Assembly: GCA_001914955.1 (NCBI GenBank)
Contig: MNDM01000044.1
Span: 1-64,000 of the forward strand
Direction of reading: 5' to 3'
DNA from: Nitrospirae bacterium 13_2_20CM_2_62_8
GTDB lineage: Bacteria; Nitrospirota; Nitrospiria; Nitrospirales; Nitrospiraceae
Length of the DNA stretch: 64,000 nucleotides
Shown here: positions 52,004-60,641 of the stretch, in pieces
Numbering within the stretch: position 1 is the stretch's first letter
How the letters are laid out: every line of letters starts with the position of its first letter
The notes under the pieces: model-generated
What the model was told of the DNA's origin: nothing
Databases searched by the model: none
What the model saw: only the letters and a program-made list of their open reading frames with translations
Program-made: the position numbers and the translations under genes

Positions 52004-52410
52004 GAGCCGCCACGCGAACGAAACCGCTTCGGATCCTCATCGGTAAGGTCGGGCTCGATGGGCACGATCGCGGGGTCAAGCTGGTGGCCCGGGCGCTACG
52101 GGATGCCGGCATCGAGGTCGTCTATACCGGCCTTCACCAGACCCCGGAGCAGGTGGTGGCCACGGCCATTCAAGAGGACGTGCAGGCCATCGGTCTGAGC
52201 CTGCTCTCCGGCGCACACAATTACCTGTTCCCGCGCGTCATCGAGCTGCTGAAGGAGCAAGGGGCGGACGAGATCGCCGTGTTCGGGGGCGGGATCATTC
52301 CTGACGAGGACCTCCCGCGGCTGAAGGCGGCCGGTGTGCGGGCGCTGTTCCCGCCGGGTTCCTCCATGCACGAGATCGTCGCCTTCGCGAAGGGACTCAA
52401 GCCGTCATGA
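52000..52410 (+). CDS. icmB: B12-binding small subunit of acyl-CoA mutase
   Basis: 136 residues from a GTG. Complete cobalamin-binding domain: [22 protein letters not shown] with the cobalt-ligand His22 in DxHxx[10 protein letters not shown], and [27 protein letters not shown] free-standing B12 subunit of this size is the arrangement of isobutyryl-CoA mutase and of split archaeal-type mutases. With the large subunit at 48859-50454 it makes the active enzyme. It overlaps genes on both sides by 4 bases. Confidence 0.9.
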   Translation: MRAATRTKPLRILIGKVGLDGHDRGVKLVARALRDAGIEVVYTGLHQTPEQVVATAIQEDVQAIGLSLLSGAHNYLFPRVIELLKEQGADEIAVFGGGIIPDEDLPRLKAAGVRALFPPGSSMHEIVAFAKGLKPS

Positions 52411-53711
52411 ACAGTCCAGGCTGGACCATGAGACCGGTGTACATGATCAGCGGCGGAATTACCAAATTCGCCAAGGCCCACCCCGACAAGGACTTCCGGG
52501 TGATGGTCAAAGACGCGTATGACTATACCCTCCGTGACGTGCCTCGCTTCTCCAAAAGCATGATTGATGGCGCAGTCGGTTCCTACTTTTCCGATCACTT
52601 CACCCGGCAACTGAAAGCGGCAAGTATGGTGCAGGACTACCTGGGGCTCTGTCCCAAGCCGTCGAAGCGAATAGAAGGCGGGGGGGCCACCGGGGGCCTC
52701 TGCTTCCAGTCCGCCTGGGAGGCTGTCGCTTCCGGGCGGATGAACTGCTGTGTCGCCTTCGGCTTTGAGACCATGTCGCGAGTCAATACCTGGAAGGGGA
52801 ATGAGTTCATCGCGCTGGCCTCGGACACCAACTTCGACTTTCCGGTGGGCGGGTTCTACAGCGGCTACTACGCGATGATGGTCCAGCGCCACATGCACGA
52901 GTTCGGCACCACGGTCGAGCAGATGGCGATGGTGTCGGTCAAGAACCACGCCAACGCGCTCTATAACCCGTACGCTCAGAAGGCCAAGCGGCTGACGATC
53001 AAGCAGGTGAGGGAGTCCCCGATGGTGGCCACGCCGCTCACGATGGAGGATATCTGCACGATGTCGGATGGCGCGGCGGTGTGCGTGCTGGCCTCCGAGG
53101 AGGTGGCCGGAAAGGTCTGCGACCGCCCCGTGAAGATCACCGGCGTGGGCTCGGGCTCGGACGCCATGCGCATGGCCGATCGGCCGCACGGCAGGGTAAT
53201 TCTCTTGCCGCACGAACAGGAACGCGATTATGCCCATCTCAAGTATCCCGGCGTGCACTCCTTCCGTGGAGGCCGCATGGCCGCGAAGCTCGCCTACCAG
53301 ATGGCCGGCATCCGAAAGCCGGGGGAAGAGCTCAGCTTTGTGGAGCTGCACGATGCCTACACCTCCTCCGAGATCCAGACGTACGAGGACCTGGGGTTCT
53401 GTCGATACGGGGAAGGCGGGCGGTTCGTGGAAAGCGGCATTCCGTTCATGCCGGGCCTGGACTATGGTCTGGAGCTGCCCAAGCAGGGACGCCTGCCGGT
53501 GAATCCCTCCGGCGGCTTGCTGGCCTGCGGGCATCCGGTCGGCGCGACAGGCTTGATGCAGGCCGTCTTCGCCTTCTGGCAGTTGCAAGGCACGATCGGC
53601 AAACATCTGGGCAACGACACGCTTCAGGTGAAGCACGCCAAGCGCGGCCTGATCCACAGCCACGCCGGCACCGGGACGTATATTACGGTGTCGATTCTGG
53701 AAGCGGTGTAA
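52407..53711 (+). CDS. Thiolase-like protein (SCP2/Ltp type) lacking the usual nucleophilic cysteine
   Basis: 434 residues. Thiolase fold: [58 protein letters not shown], and [20 protein letters not shown] with the catalytic His. At the nucleophile position, where relatives read E-x-x-C-[AS]-[ST]-G, this protein reads Glu-Gly-Gly-Gly93-Ala-Thr-Gly. A cysteine appears only six residues later (Cys99). Thiolase homologues that pair with a DUF35 protein, such as Ltp2 in steroid side-chain breakdown, lack this cysteine and act as aldolases. A DUF35 gene follows here, so a retro-aldol or non-classical role is plausible. Confidence 0.78.
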   Translation: MNSPGWTMRPVYMISGGITKFAKAHPDKDFRVMVKDAYDYTLRDVPRFSKSMIDGAVGSYFSDHFTRQLKAASMVQDYLGLCPKPSKRIEGGGATGGLCFQSAWEAVASGRMNCCVAFGFETMSRVNTWKGNEFIALASDTNFDFPVGGFYSGYYAMMVQRHMHEFGTTVEQMAMVSVKNHANALYNPYAQKAKRLTIKQVRESPMVATPLTMEDICTMSDGAAVCVLASEEVAGKVCDRPVKITGVGSGSDAMRMADRPHGRVILLPHEQERDYAHLKYPGVHSFRGGRMAAKLAYQMAGIRKPGEELSFVELHDAYTSSEIQTYEDLGFCRYGEGGRFVESGIPFMPGLDYGLELPKQGRLPVNPSGGLLACGHPVGATGLMQAVFAFWQLQGTIGKHLGNDTLQVKHAKRGLIHSHAGTGTYITVSILEAV

Positions 53712-53790
53712 CCCCCACCCTGCCCCTCCCCAACACCCGTTGCACCCAAGAAAGCAACGGGTACCCGGGGGGAGGGAGGGGAGGGGGTGG
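53712..53790. repeat. C/G-run palindrome with GCAACGGG hairpin nested in its tip
   Basis: Outer arms CCCCCACCCTGCCCCTCCCC and GGGAGGGAGGGGAGGGGGTG, inner hairpin 53734-53766 (ACCCGTTGC / GCAACGGGT). This is the same nested arrangement as at 24194-24285. It separates the thiolase-like gene from its DUF35 partner. Confidence 0.8.
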
Positions 53791-53806
53791 AGATCGAGGA
53801 ATTACT

Positions 53807-54292
53807 ATGGAACCAAAGGGCACAGTGGTGCTGGGCGTGGATCCGCTGATTATTCACGATCATTACGAAATCGACTACCGCCACAGCTATGCGGAGGATT
53901 CGCCATTCTTCATCGGGCTGAGCAAAGGGAAACTGCTGGGGTCCCGCTGCACGGCATGCCGGTACACCTTCGCCACGCCTCGGTCCCATTGCATGGAGTG
54001 CGGCGCGCCGACCGCATGGCACGAGCTGCCGTTGACCGGCCGAGTACATACCTTCACCACCTGCCATTATGGCGGCGAAGCGTTCCTCAAGGAGACCCCC
54101 TTTACGCTGATCCTGGTGGAGTTCGATGGAGCCGATACCTTGTTTCTGTCCCGCCTGAAGGGTGTGGAGCCAGGGGGGCTGCGGATCGGTCTCCCGGTGG
54201 CGGCCCGTTTCGCCAAGACTCCTTCCTTCAAAGTGACCGATGTCTGGTTTGAGCCTGCGGACCCCCACCCTCCCCTCCATCCCAGACCATGA
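53807..54292 (+). CDS. DUF35 (Zn-ribbon/OB-fold) acyl-CoA-associated protein
   Basis: 161 residues from the ATG at 53807, preceded by GGAGATCGAGG. The frame is open far upstream but that part is an overlap with the thiolase gene. Zinc ribbon CTACRYTFATPRSHCMECG (two CxxC pairs, about residues 48-66), then the OB-fold (TGRVHTFTTCHYGGEAFLKETPFTLILVEFDGADTLFLSRL). Proteins of this family bind thiolase-like partners and help present acyl-CoA. It directly follows such a partner and overlaps the GTPase gene by 4 bases. Confidence 0.88.
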   Translation: MEPKGTVVLGVDPLIIHDHYEIDYRHSYAEDSPFFIGLSKGKLLGSRCTACRYTFATPRSHCMECGAPTAWHELPLTGRVHTFTTCHYGGEAFLKETPFTLILVEFDGADTLFLSRLKGVEPGGLRIGLPVAARFAKTPSFKVTDVWFEPADPHPPLHPRP

Positions 54293-55044
54293 CCAAGCGC
54301 CACGGCCAAGAGGACCCTGCTTCTCTGGCCAACCGGGTCGAGGCCGGTGATGTCCGGGCCGTCTCCCGTCTGATCACGCTGCTGGAGAACCATGAGCCGG
54401 CCGGGATCACGGCGCTGAAGAAGCTGCGGTCGCCCAGCCGGCGTTCGGTCGTGATCGGGATCACAGGCTATCCTGGAGCCGGCAAAAGCACGCTGATCGA
54501 CCAGCTGGTGAGAGCCTACCGGCGGCGGGGCCACAAGGTCGGGATCGTGGCGGTGGATACCTCCAGCCCTCTGACGGGAGGAGCAATCCTCGGCGACAGG
54601 ATCCGGATGCAGGATCATTCATCCGATGCGGGGGTCTTCATCCGCAGCATGGCCACGCGTGGTCAGCACGGAGGGCTGGCGCGGTCCACCGTCGAGACCG
54701 TGCAGGCCTTGGAGGCGGCCGGCTACGACATTATTCTGGTCGAGACCATCGGCGTGGGGCAAGCCGAGGTGGACATCGCCCGCGTCGCCCAGACCGTCGT
54801 GGTGGTTGTCGTGCCGGGGCTGGGGGATGAGGTGCAAGCGATGAAGGCGGGGCTCCTCGAGGTGGCGCACATTGCCGTGGTCAACAAGGCCGATCATCCG
54901 GGAGCCGACGCCACGATCCGGGACCTCCAGGAATGCCTGCCCCGGGTGATCCGCACGGTTGCCGTGAAGGGCGAAGGCGTCGAGGAGCTCGTCGAAGCGA
55001 TCGCCGAGCACCGACGGAGCGCTGACCTCGCAGGCAAGGTTTGA
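54289..55044 (+). CDS. meaB: MeaB/ArgK-type G-protein chaperone of B12 mutase, short form
   Basis: 251 residues. G3E GTPase: P-loop GITGYPGAGKSTLIDQLV (around residue 60), VGIVAVDTSSPLTGGAILGDRIRM, VETIGVGQAEVDIA, and NKADHP as the base-specificity motif. It loads and protects the B12 cofactor of the mutase encoded in the same operon. Typical MeaB proteins run to about 310-330 residues with a C-terminal dimerisation arm. This one stops about 45 residues after NKAD, so that arm seems to be missing. No obvious frameshift continuation was seen downstream. Confidence 0.87.
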   Translation: MTKRHGQEDPASLANRVEAGDVRAVSRLITLLENHEPAGITALKKLRSPSRRSVVIGITGYPGAGKSTLIDQLVRAYRRRGHKVGIVAVDTSSPLTGGAILGDRIRMQDHSSDAGVFIRSMATRGQHGGLARSTVETVQALEAAGYDIILVETIGVGQAEVDIARVAQTVVVVVVPGLGDEVQAMKAGLLEVAHIAVVNKADHPGADATIRDLQECLPRVIRTVAVKGEGVEELVEAIAEHRRSADLAGKV

Positions 55045-55131
55045 CTCACCCGCCAGGACGAGGCATTCCGCTCCGTGCAGGCTCCCCTCGCTGCTGTAGC
55101 TGCCGGAAGAATGGCTGCGGCGCCCCCCATC

Positions 55132-55197
55132 CCCCAAATCAGAATTTGGGGCGTTCTCCGATCCAAGGTCGGCTGATCTTCGGCGGCCGACCTTGGT
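55132..55197. terminator. Two hairpins between convergent genes (possible bidirectional terminator)
   Basis: CCCCAAAT/ATTTGGGG (55132-55151) and an 11-base pair CCAAGGTCGGC/GCCGACCTTGG (55163-55197). They lie in the gap between meaB (plus) and the GGDEF protein gene (minus). No run of T follows, so intrinsic termination is uncertain. A dispersed repeat segment follows at 55236-55272. Confidence 0.45.
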
Positions 55198-55317
55198 CGG
55201 GCCTCGCTCATTCTTTCGGCACGCACACCAGCGGGGCTCGCCCGCAAGGTCGCGTCTTCCTCGCCCTGACGGTCTCGTGCGTGCGCCCCGATTGAGCGGT
55301 GCCAGGAGGCCTCCGAC

Positions 55318-58300
55318 CTAGCCTTTCGCATAGGAGCGGGCGATCTGCCTGATCCGAGGGTCGGGGTCGTCGGCCAGGGGCGCCAACACGTCGACCACCC
55401 GAGGGTGAGGGATTTGCCTGAGCGCAAGGACGGCGGCCGCGCGAACCTCACCGGTCCATTCAGGGCGACGGGAGAGGAAACGTTTTGGCGCCAAGACTCT
55501 GGCGAGTGGTGCGAAGCTGCCCGGGTCCCCGATCTGACCAAGAGCCTGGCAGAAGGCCACCGCCCGGTCCGTCTCGTTGGTGGGTTTCAACAAGGAGGCG
55601 AGCCGTTCGGCCGCCCCCGGCGGCTTGAGCTTCCCTAGGCCTTTAATCGCGCCGATCGCCAACCCGGTTTCCGGGTGACCGGCATACTCCAGAAGCAGTT
55701 CCACAACCTCTTTGTCGTTGAGTCGCTCGGCCAGACGAAAGCCGGCTTTGCGCACCTGAGGGTTCTTGTCACCCAGGGCGAAGACCAGCTCGGTCTTCAA
55801 GGACCGAGTCACGGAATCGATGACCTCCAGGATCCTGACGCGTTCCGTGGCGCTGATCTCCAGCACCAGCTCTCGCTTCAAGGTCTTGGCAGCCATTGGT
55901 CCCTGATCCGCAAGCAGGCTGGCTGCGATTTGCCGCACCCTGAATTCCTCCACCTGCTTGATGAGATCGATCAGCACGGGCATGGTCGTCAGGCCCAGGC
56001 TGCCGAGTGCTTGGGTTGCATGCTGTTGCCTGGTTGGGTCGCCGGATTTGAGGTCCTCCACGAGCAGCTTTTGCACCGCCGGCTCCAACTTTTTCTCCAA
56101 GATTCTGGCCAACGTCGGGGCACGAGAGTCTTTGGCCTCCTCGAGTTTTCGGTGCCGACTATGGAGCTGCGAGAGCAGGCGGCATGCAAGCTGGTAGTCC
56201 GAGAACTGGATCAGGTTGGCGGCCATGCGGTACACCATGGCAGCCAGCTCCTCGAGCATCCTCGGGTCCCTCTCGTCTGCGAAAGCGAGCAGGAGCGGTT
56301 CCGCCATCACCTTGGTGAGGTCCCCTTGGAACCCCGAGGGAACGCTCTTGAGAAGGTTCCTCCAGGCAGCAAGAACTTTTTCACGGAGGAGGGGATCGCG
56401 CCCCTGGAAATCCTTGAACAGCCGTCCGAGCATCGGCTCAATAAGCTTCGGGCGACCCTGTAGGAGAAACTCGTTCACCCGTCCGGGCATCGTCTCCAGC
56501 AACAGATCAAAGGGCTCCTTGGCAACCTGTTCGGCCCACCGGGCTTCGGAGAGTTCTCCCTGGCTCCCGTCGGAGCCGTCGAGGGTCGCGGTGTCCTCTC
56601 CCTCTTCCTCGCCTTCCCACTTGCCGGATTCTTTCATCGTCCCGGCCACACCGACCTCGTAGAGACGCTCGTCGAAGAGAATGCCGGAAAGCCCCTGCTC
56701 TTTGGCAAAGCGTTTCCAAAACTCCCGACCCAACCCTGACGCAGGGAGTTGGCGGAGTGCCCCGATAAAGGTCTCAAGCTCAAAGTACGACGTGTGCTCC
56801 AGAAAGGTCAGGCTATGGAGCTCGATGGAGTCAAGAAATTCCAGGAACCCTTCGGCCAAGGCTTTGAACTCCGATGGGTCCACCCGTTCGCCATCCACCA
56901 GCAGCGCCTTACTCGCCCGGGCCAGCGTGAGGACCGGCCGCCTGGAGAGGAGTTTGCGCAACGCTTCCAGGAGCTGTTCAACCGCAGTCGAGGCGGTCTT
57001 GCTGTTGATGGGGTAGAACTTGATGTTCTTGACGGCGATGAGGAGGCACCGGATGATGTCTTGAATCTGGGCGAGGTCCCCGTGCTCCACCTTCTGGTCG
57101 GCAGCCTGCAACTGGTGGGAGATTCCCCTGCGCCTGGTCCGTTCGGTGTACCGGACCTGCTTCAAATTCACGTGTATCAGGCCGCGTTCGGAGGAAAAAC
57201 GTGCCCAGTAGCGCTGGTCGATGGTTTCAGGCCTGGCGAACCCGAAGGCCTCGATCAGCAGCTTGACCTCCTGTTCGGTCACGCCCCGATGAAACGCGAT
57301 GCCCTGCAACTCGAGTCGACTCAGGGAATCAAGAAACGCATCGGCAACGAACCGAAAGTCGCCGGCATCGATCTTCTGGCCATTCACCAGCAAGGCCCGT
57401 TTCGAGTGACTGAAGGTCAGCCGTTCGTTCTGGCTCAGCGCCTGGGTGATGGCACCCGTCGCCTGGAGAACCGCGCTGGCAACGGCCTTGCTTTCCGGGG
57501 GATAGAGCCTGACGTTGCGGACTGCGGTTTGCAGAGAGCGGATAACCCCGGGAATCTGCGGAAGACTGGCTGGATCGAGCGGGATGTCCTCGGGATGGAC
57601 CTCAAACTGCTCACCTGAATAGGAAATGGCTTCCTGAACGTTAAAGACCTTCTTGTTGGAGACTGCCTGCAGTTCCTCGTAGGTTCTGGCTTTCTCTTGA
57701 TTGGCCGAGCGCTTGAAGTGATAGGCCAGATGGGCGGCCGAAGGCAACACTCCTTGCTGATAGAGGGTCTCCTCGTAGGTGCCGATGCCTTCGTGCAGGG
57801 CCTGCTTTTGATCCTGCTGGAGGCCACCGTAGGTGATGTCCAGCACACGCTTGCTGAGAAAGCGGATCGTCTCATCATTGAGCTGAAAGTCCGAGCGGAG
57901 CAACCCCAGCGCTGCAGCCTGATCAACAAACTCCAAGACCTTGGCCTCCATTTTCTGGGAGCTTCCGGTAAGCACGCTCAGGGAGACATCCTCACCGAAC
58001 GTCGAGGCTCGGGCGAGCAACTGACGACCTTCTTCATCAAGGGTGGCAATCTGCTGGCTGACGATCTCTTCCAGGGATCGCGGCAGATCGCTCTCCTCCA
58101 GAGGCTGGATCACCCATTGCCGGCCCACCAGGGAAATCTTCTGATCCATGACGAGCTTGCGCAGGATTTCACTGAGGAACAGCGGGTTGCCCTGGGTGAC
58201 GTGCGCGAGGTGCTTCTCGAAATCCGGAGGCAGACCGACCTGGGGGAACAGCCCGCGAAGATGGATGGCGATGTCGGCGGGAGTCAGCGGCTTCAGGGTG

Positions 58301-59544
58301 ATCTTTTTGATCCCCAGTTCGTCCTGCTGGACTGCGAGGAATCGTTCCAGAGGAGGCATCTGGTCTTTGGCCCTGGCCGGCGCCGTCCCAGGAAAAGCGC
58401 CGCAGATGAAGACCGGGACCTCCCGACGCAAGATCAGCACCCGGAGCAACATCAGCGTCGCCTCATCGGCGAAGTGGAGATCGTCAAGGAGCAGAATCAA
58501 GGGACGGAACCCGATCAGTTTGGGAATGAGAAACACCAGCGTGTTGAACAGGCCCTCGCGCTGGGCCGCTTCATCCTCGTCGAGCCGAACGTCCTGCACT
58601 TCCTCCAGTTGAGGCAGGATATGACTCAGATACGCGATCTGTGTCGAGCTTAGGCTCTCGAAGACCGCGGCTCCCTTGTCCGATCGATGGCTCAGGAGTA
58701 TAAGTAGAATGTTGGCCGCCAGATAATAAGGGCGAAACGCTTCCTGTTGCACCCCGTTGGCCTCAACCACCTCGACCTCGCCCTGGACAAGAGTGCGGCG
58801 AATGGCCTCCAAAAACGTAGTCTTCCCCATTCCGTCGGTCCCTTCGACGAGTAAAAATTGACTCTGGCGTTGACCGAACTTCTTGAGCGATTCGGCGACC
58901 TGGACCAGTTCCAACCCTCGCCCGACGCTGTGGACCTCTTCAAGCAGGTGGAGGGCCGCCATGTCGGACACCACCTGGAGTTCGAGTTCCGCGGCGTTCG
59001 CCAGCCGGTCACGTCCTGATTTCTTGGCGTGGTAGAGCGCGGTATCAGCCTTCTGGATCAAGGTCTTGCCGGTTTTGGCGTCCTCGGGTGCCGAGGCTAT
59101 ACCGATGCTGAGGGTCATGTGGACCACGGCTTTTTCGTCTTCCAGGTTGAGGGATTCCTCGTGGATCCGTTGGTGAAGGCGCGTGGCCAGTTGCAGGGCC
59201 GCGGTTCGAGACGCGCGCGGCATGAGGATCATGAACTCATCACCGGCGAAGCGGATGGGCAGGCCCTCTTCTCCGGCCACCTCTGTGAGCAGACGAGCCA
59301 CCAGCATCAGCGCCTGATCGCCACATTGATGGCCGTAGGTATCGTTAATCGACTTGAAGTAATCCACATCGATCATGAGCAGCGACAGGGTGTGGCCGTT
59401 CAGGGCATCCCAGGGAACTTTGTTCTCGAAGTAGCTGAGGAGGAAGCGACGGTTGGCGATACCGGTCAGCTCGTCTTCAAAGATCAGGCGGGAGGGATCC
59501 TTGCCGACCTGTTTCAGAGAGGTGATGAGCTCTTCGTACTGCAT
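55318..59544 (-). CDS. GGDEF - AAA ATPase - duplicated domain - HEAT-repeat giant signalling protein
   Basis: 1408 residues. GGDEF domain (about 20-185): FEDELTGIANRRFLLSYF, LLMIDVDYFKSINDTYGHQCGDQAL and the active loop RFAGDEFMI (Ala100 for the first Gly, usually tolerated). No RxxD inhibitory site precedes it. An ATPase of the AAA_16/STAND kind follows (about 205-570): Walker A EGTDGMGKTTFLEAI (235-242) and Walker B LILLLDDLHFADEA (349-360). Two copies of a roughly 140-residue domain (about 663-800 and 824-965) both start ...VKN[IV][KR][FL]YP..SK and contain [FL]...[SR]..KALLV[ND]G..[IV]D. An acidic linker (about 970-1000) and C-terminal HEAT-like repeats (about 1150-1408) complete it. No membrane segment is seen. 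It is probably a cytosolic c-di-GMP-linked sensor or scaffold. Confidence 0.85.
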   Translation of the reverse strand: MQYEELITSLKQVGKDPSRLIFEDELTGIANRRFLLSYFENKVPWDALNGHTLSLLMIDVDYFKSINDTYGHQCGDQALMLVARLLTEVAGEEGLPIRFAGDEFMILMPRASRTAALQLATRLHQRIHEESLNLEDEKAVVHMTLSIGIASAPEDAKTGKTLIQKADTALYHAKKSGRDRLANAAELELQVVSDMAALHLLEEVHSVGRGLELVQVAESLKKFGQRQSQFLLVEGTDGMGKTTFLEAIRRTLVQGEVEVVEANGVQQEAFRPYYLAANILLILLSHRSDKGAAVFESLSSTQIAYLSHILPQLEEVQDVRLDEDEAAQREGLFNTLVFLIPKLIGFRPLILLLDDLHFADEATLMLLRVLILRREVPVFICGAFPGTAPARAKDQMPPLERFLAVQQDELGIKKITLKPLTPADIAIHLRGLFPQVGLPPDFEKHLAHVTQGNPLFLSEILRKLVMDQKISLVGRQWVIQPLEESDLPRSLEEIVSQQIATLDEEGRQLLARASTFGEDVSLSVLTGSSQKMEAKVLEFVDQAAALGLLRSDFQLNDETIRFLSKRVLDITYGGLQQDQKQALHEGIGTYEETLYQQGVLPSAAHLAYHFKRSANQEKARTYEELQAVSNKKVFNVQEAISYSGEQFEVHPEDIPLDPASLPQIPGVIRSLQTAVRNVRLYPPESKAVASAVLQATGAITQALSQNERLTFSHSKRALLVNGQKIDAGDFRFVADAFLDSLSRLELQGIAFHRGVTEQEVKLLIEAFGFARPETIDQRYWARFSSERGLIHVNLKQVRYTERTRRRGISHQLQAADQKVEHGDLAQIQDIIRCLLIAVKNIKFYPINSKTASTAVEQLLEALRKLLSRRPVLTLARASKALLVDGERVDPSEFKALAEGFLEFLDSIELHSLTFLEHTSYFELETFIGALRQLPASGLGREFWKRFAKEQGLSGILFDERLYEVGVAGTMKESGKWEGEEEGEDTATLDGSDGSQGELSEARWAEQVAKEPFDLLLETMPGRVNEFLLQGRPKLIEPMLGRLFKDFQGRDPLLREKVLAAWRNLLKSVPSGFQGDLTKVMAEPLLLAFADERDPRMLEELAAMVYRMAANLIQFSDYQLACRLLSQLHSRHRKLEEAKDSRAPTLARILEKKLEPAVQKLLVEDLKSGDPTRQQHATQALGSLGLTTMPVLIDLIKQVEEFRVRQIAASLLADQGPMAAKTLKRELVLEISATERVRILEVIDSVTRSLKTELVFALGDKNPQVRKAGFRLAERLNDKEVVELLLEYAGHPETGLAIGAIKGLGKLKPPGAAERLASLLKPTNETDRAVAFCQALGQIGDPGSFAPLARVLAPKRFLSRRPEWTGEVRAAAVLALRQIPHPRVVDVLAPLADDPDPRIRQIARSYAKG

Positions 59545-59723
59545 CCCGCCTACCCGGCATCCCCGACCGCCTCAACATGGCAAGGTTCTCGACCTGCTCC
59601 AAGATGGCTCAGGTCCAGGAAAACCAGCGATGGCGCGTGGCGGTGACAGCTTGCGCAGTTGCTACCGAACTACTGCGATTACTGTAGTAAGCAAGGCGGG
59701 ATTTGGCAAATTTTATTTGATTT

Positions 59724-60503
59724 CTAGCGACTTGTGAATCTGGGAGGCCGTTTTTCCATGAACGCGGTGATCCCCTCCTTCTTGTCAGCGGTCTCGCAGA
59801 GCTCCCCGAACAGCTCCGCCTCGCGCGCCATCCCCTCGGCGAAGGGACTGTCGAGGCCGGTCCGGATCGCCCGCAAGGCGGCCTGGGTGGCCAGGCGCCC
59901 CTTCGTTGTTACCATGCGGGCCAGGGCCATCGCCTGCGGCAGCACCTGGTCGGCGGGAGCAAGCCGGTTGAGCAATCCAAGGGCCAGGGCTTCCTCCGAG
60001 GTGATGCTCTCCCCTGTCAGGATCAACTCGGCAGCCTGTGACGGACCGATGATTCGTTGGAGCCGTTGGGTCCCGCCGAAACCCGGGATGAGGCCCAGTT
60101 TGATCTCCGGCAGGCCGAGAGCAATCCCCGAGGCCGCCACCCGCATGTGGCAGGCCATTGCCAATTCAAGCCCCCCGCCCAGGCAGGTGCCATTGATGGC
60201 GGCGATGACAGGCTTGTCGGAGCGTTCGATACGGTTCAGCAGGGCCTGACCCCGGCCGGACAGCTCCGACCCCTGGTACGCGGTGGCGAGGAGCGTCAGC
60301 TCTTTCATATCGGCTCCGGGGCAGAAAAAACGGCCGGTGGCCGTCAGCACCACCACCCGGATGTCGTCACTGGCCTCCAGCTCGCCGAAGATTTGATCCA
60401 GCTCTGTAAGAACCGACGTCGTGAGCAGATTCGACGGGGGGTTATTCAAGGTGACCGTCGCAATGCGTTCACCGGCGGAGACGTTGACGAAGCGGTATGG
60501 CAT
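59724..60503 (-). CDS. Enoyl-CoA hydratase/isomerase, second copy
   Basis: 259 residues from the ATG at 60503 (start MPYRFVNVSAGERIATVTL). An upstream ATG adds 24 residues of poor quality. ATGRFFCPGADMKEL, INGTCLGGGLELAMACHMRVA and LPEIKLGLIPGFGGTQRLQR carry both catalytic glutamates. It is a close paralogue of the hydratase at 34770-35558. It stands alone between the GGDEF protein and the divergent prp genes, with no adjacent thiolase or dehydrogenase. Confidence 0.9.
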   Translation of the reverse strand: MPYRFVNVSAGERIATVTLNNPPSNLLTTSVLTELDQIFGELEASDDIRVVVLTATGRFFCPGADMKELTLLATAYQGSELSGRGQALLNRIERSDKPVIAAINGTCLGGGLELAMACHMRVAASGIALGLPEIKLGLIPGFGGTQRLQRIIGPSQAAELILTGESITSEEALALGLLNRLAPADQVLPQAMALARMVTTKGRLATQAALRAIRTGLDSPFAEGMAREAELFGELCETADKKEGITAFMEKRPPRFTSR

Positions 60504-60641
60504 GTTGGGCTCCCTCGACTGTCGGCCTGCGACTCTGCGTCCCGGGAGAGTCTCGCGGCCTGCGACCGTCTTCATGCTAACAAAGTCGGGGTCCGCATGT
60601 CATTAATGTGCTAAACTTTCCGGGATGGAGGTGGCAGTTTC

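Noticed and set aside
52221-53663. 480-codon minus-strand open frame
   Set aside because: Antisense to the B12 subunit and thiolase-like gene. Histidine/arginine-rich shadow composition.
53081-53806. Long N-terminal extension of the DUF35 protein
   Set aside because: The extension is an alternative frame of the thiolase-like gene plus the palindromic repeat. The zinc-ribbon protein has its own ATG with a ribosome site at 53807.
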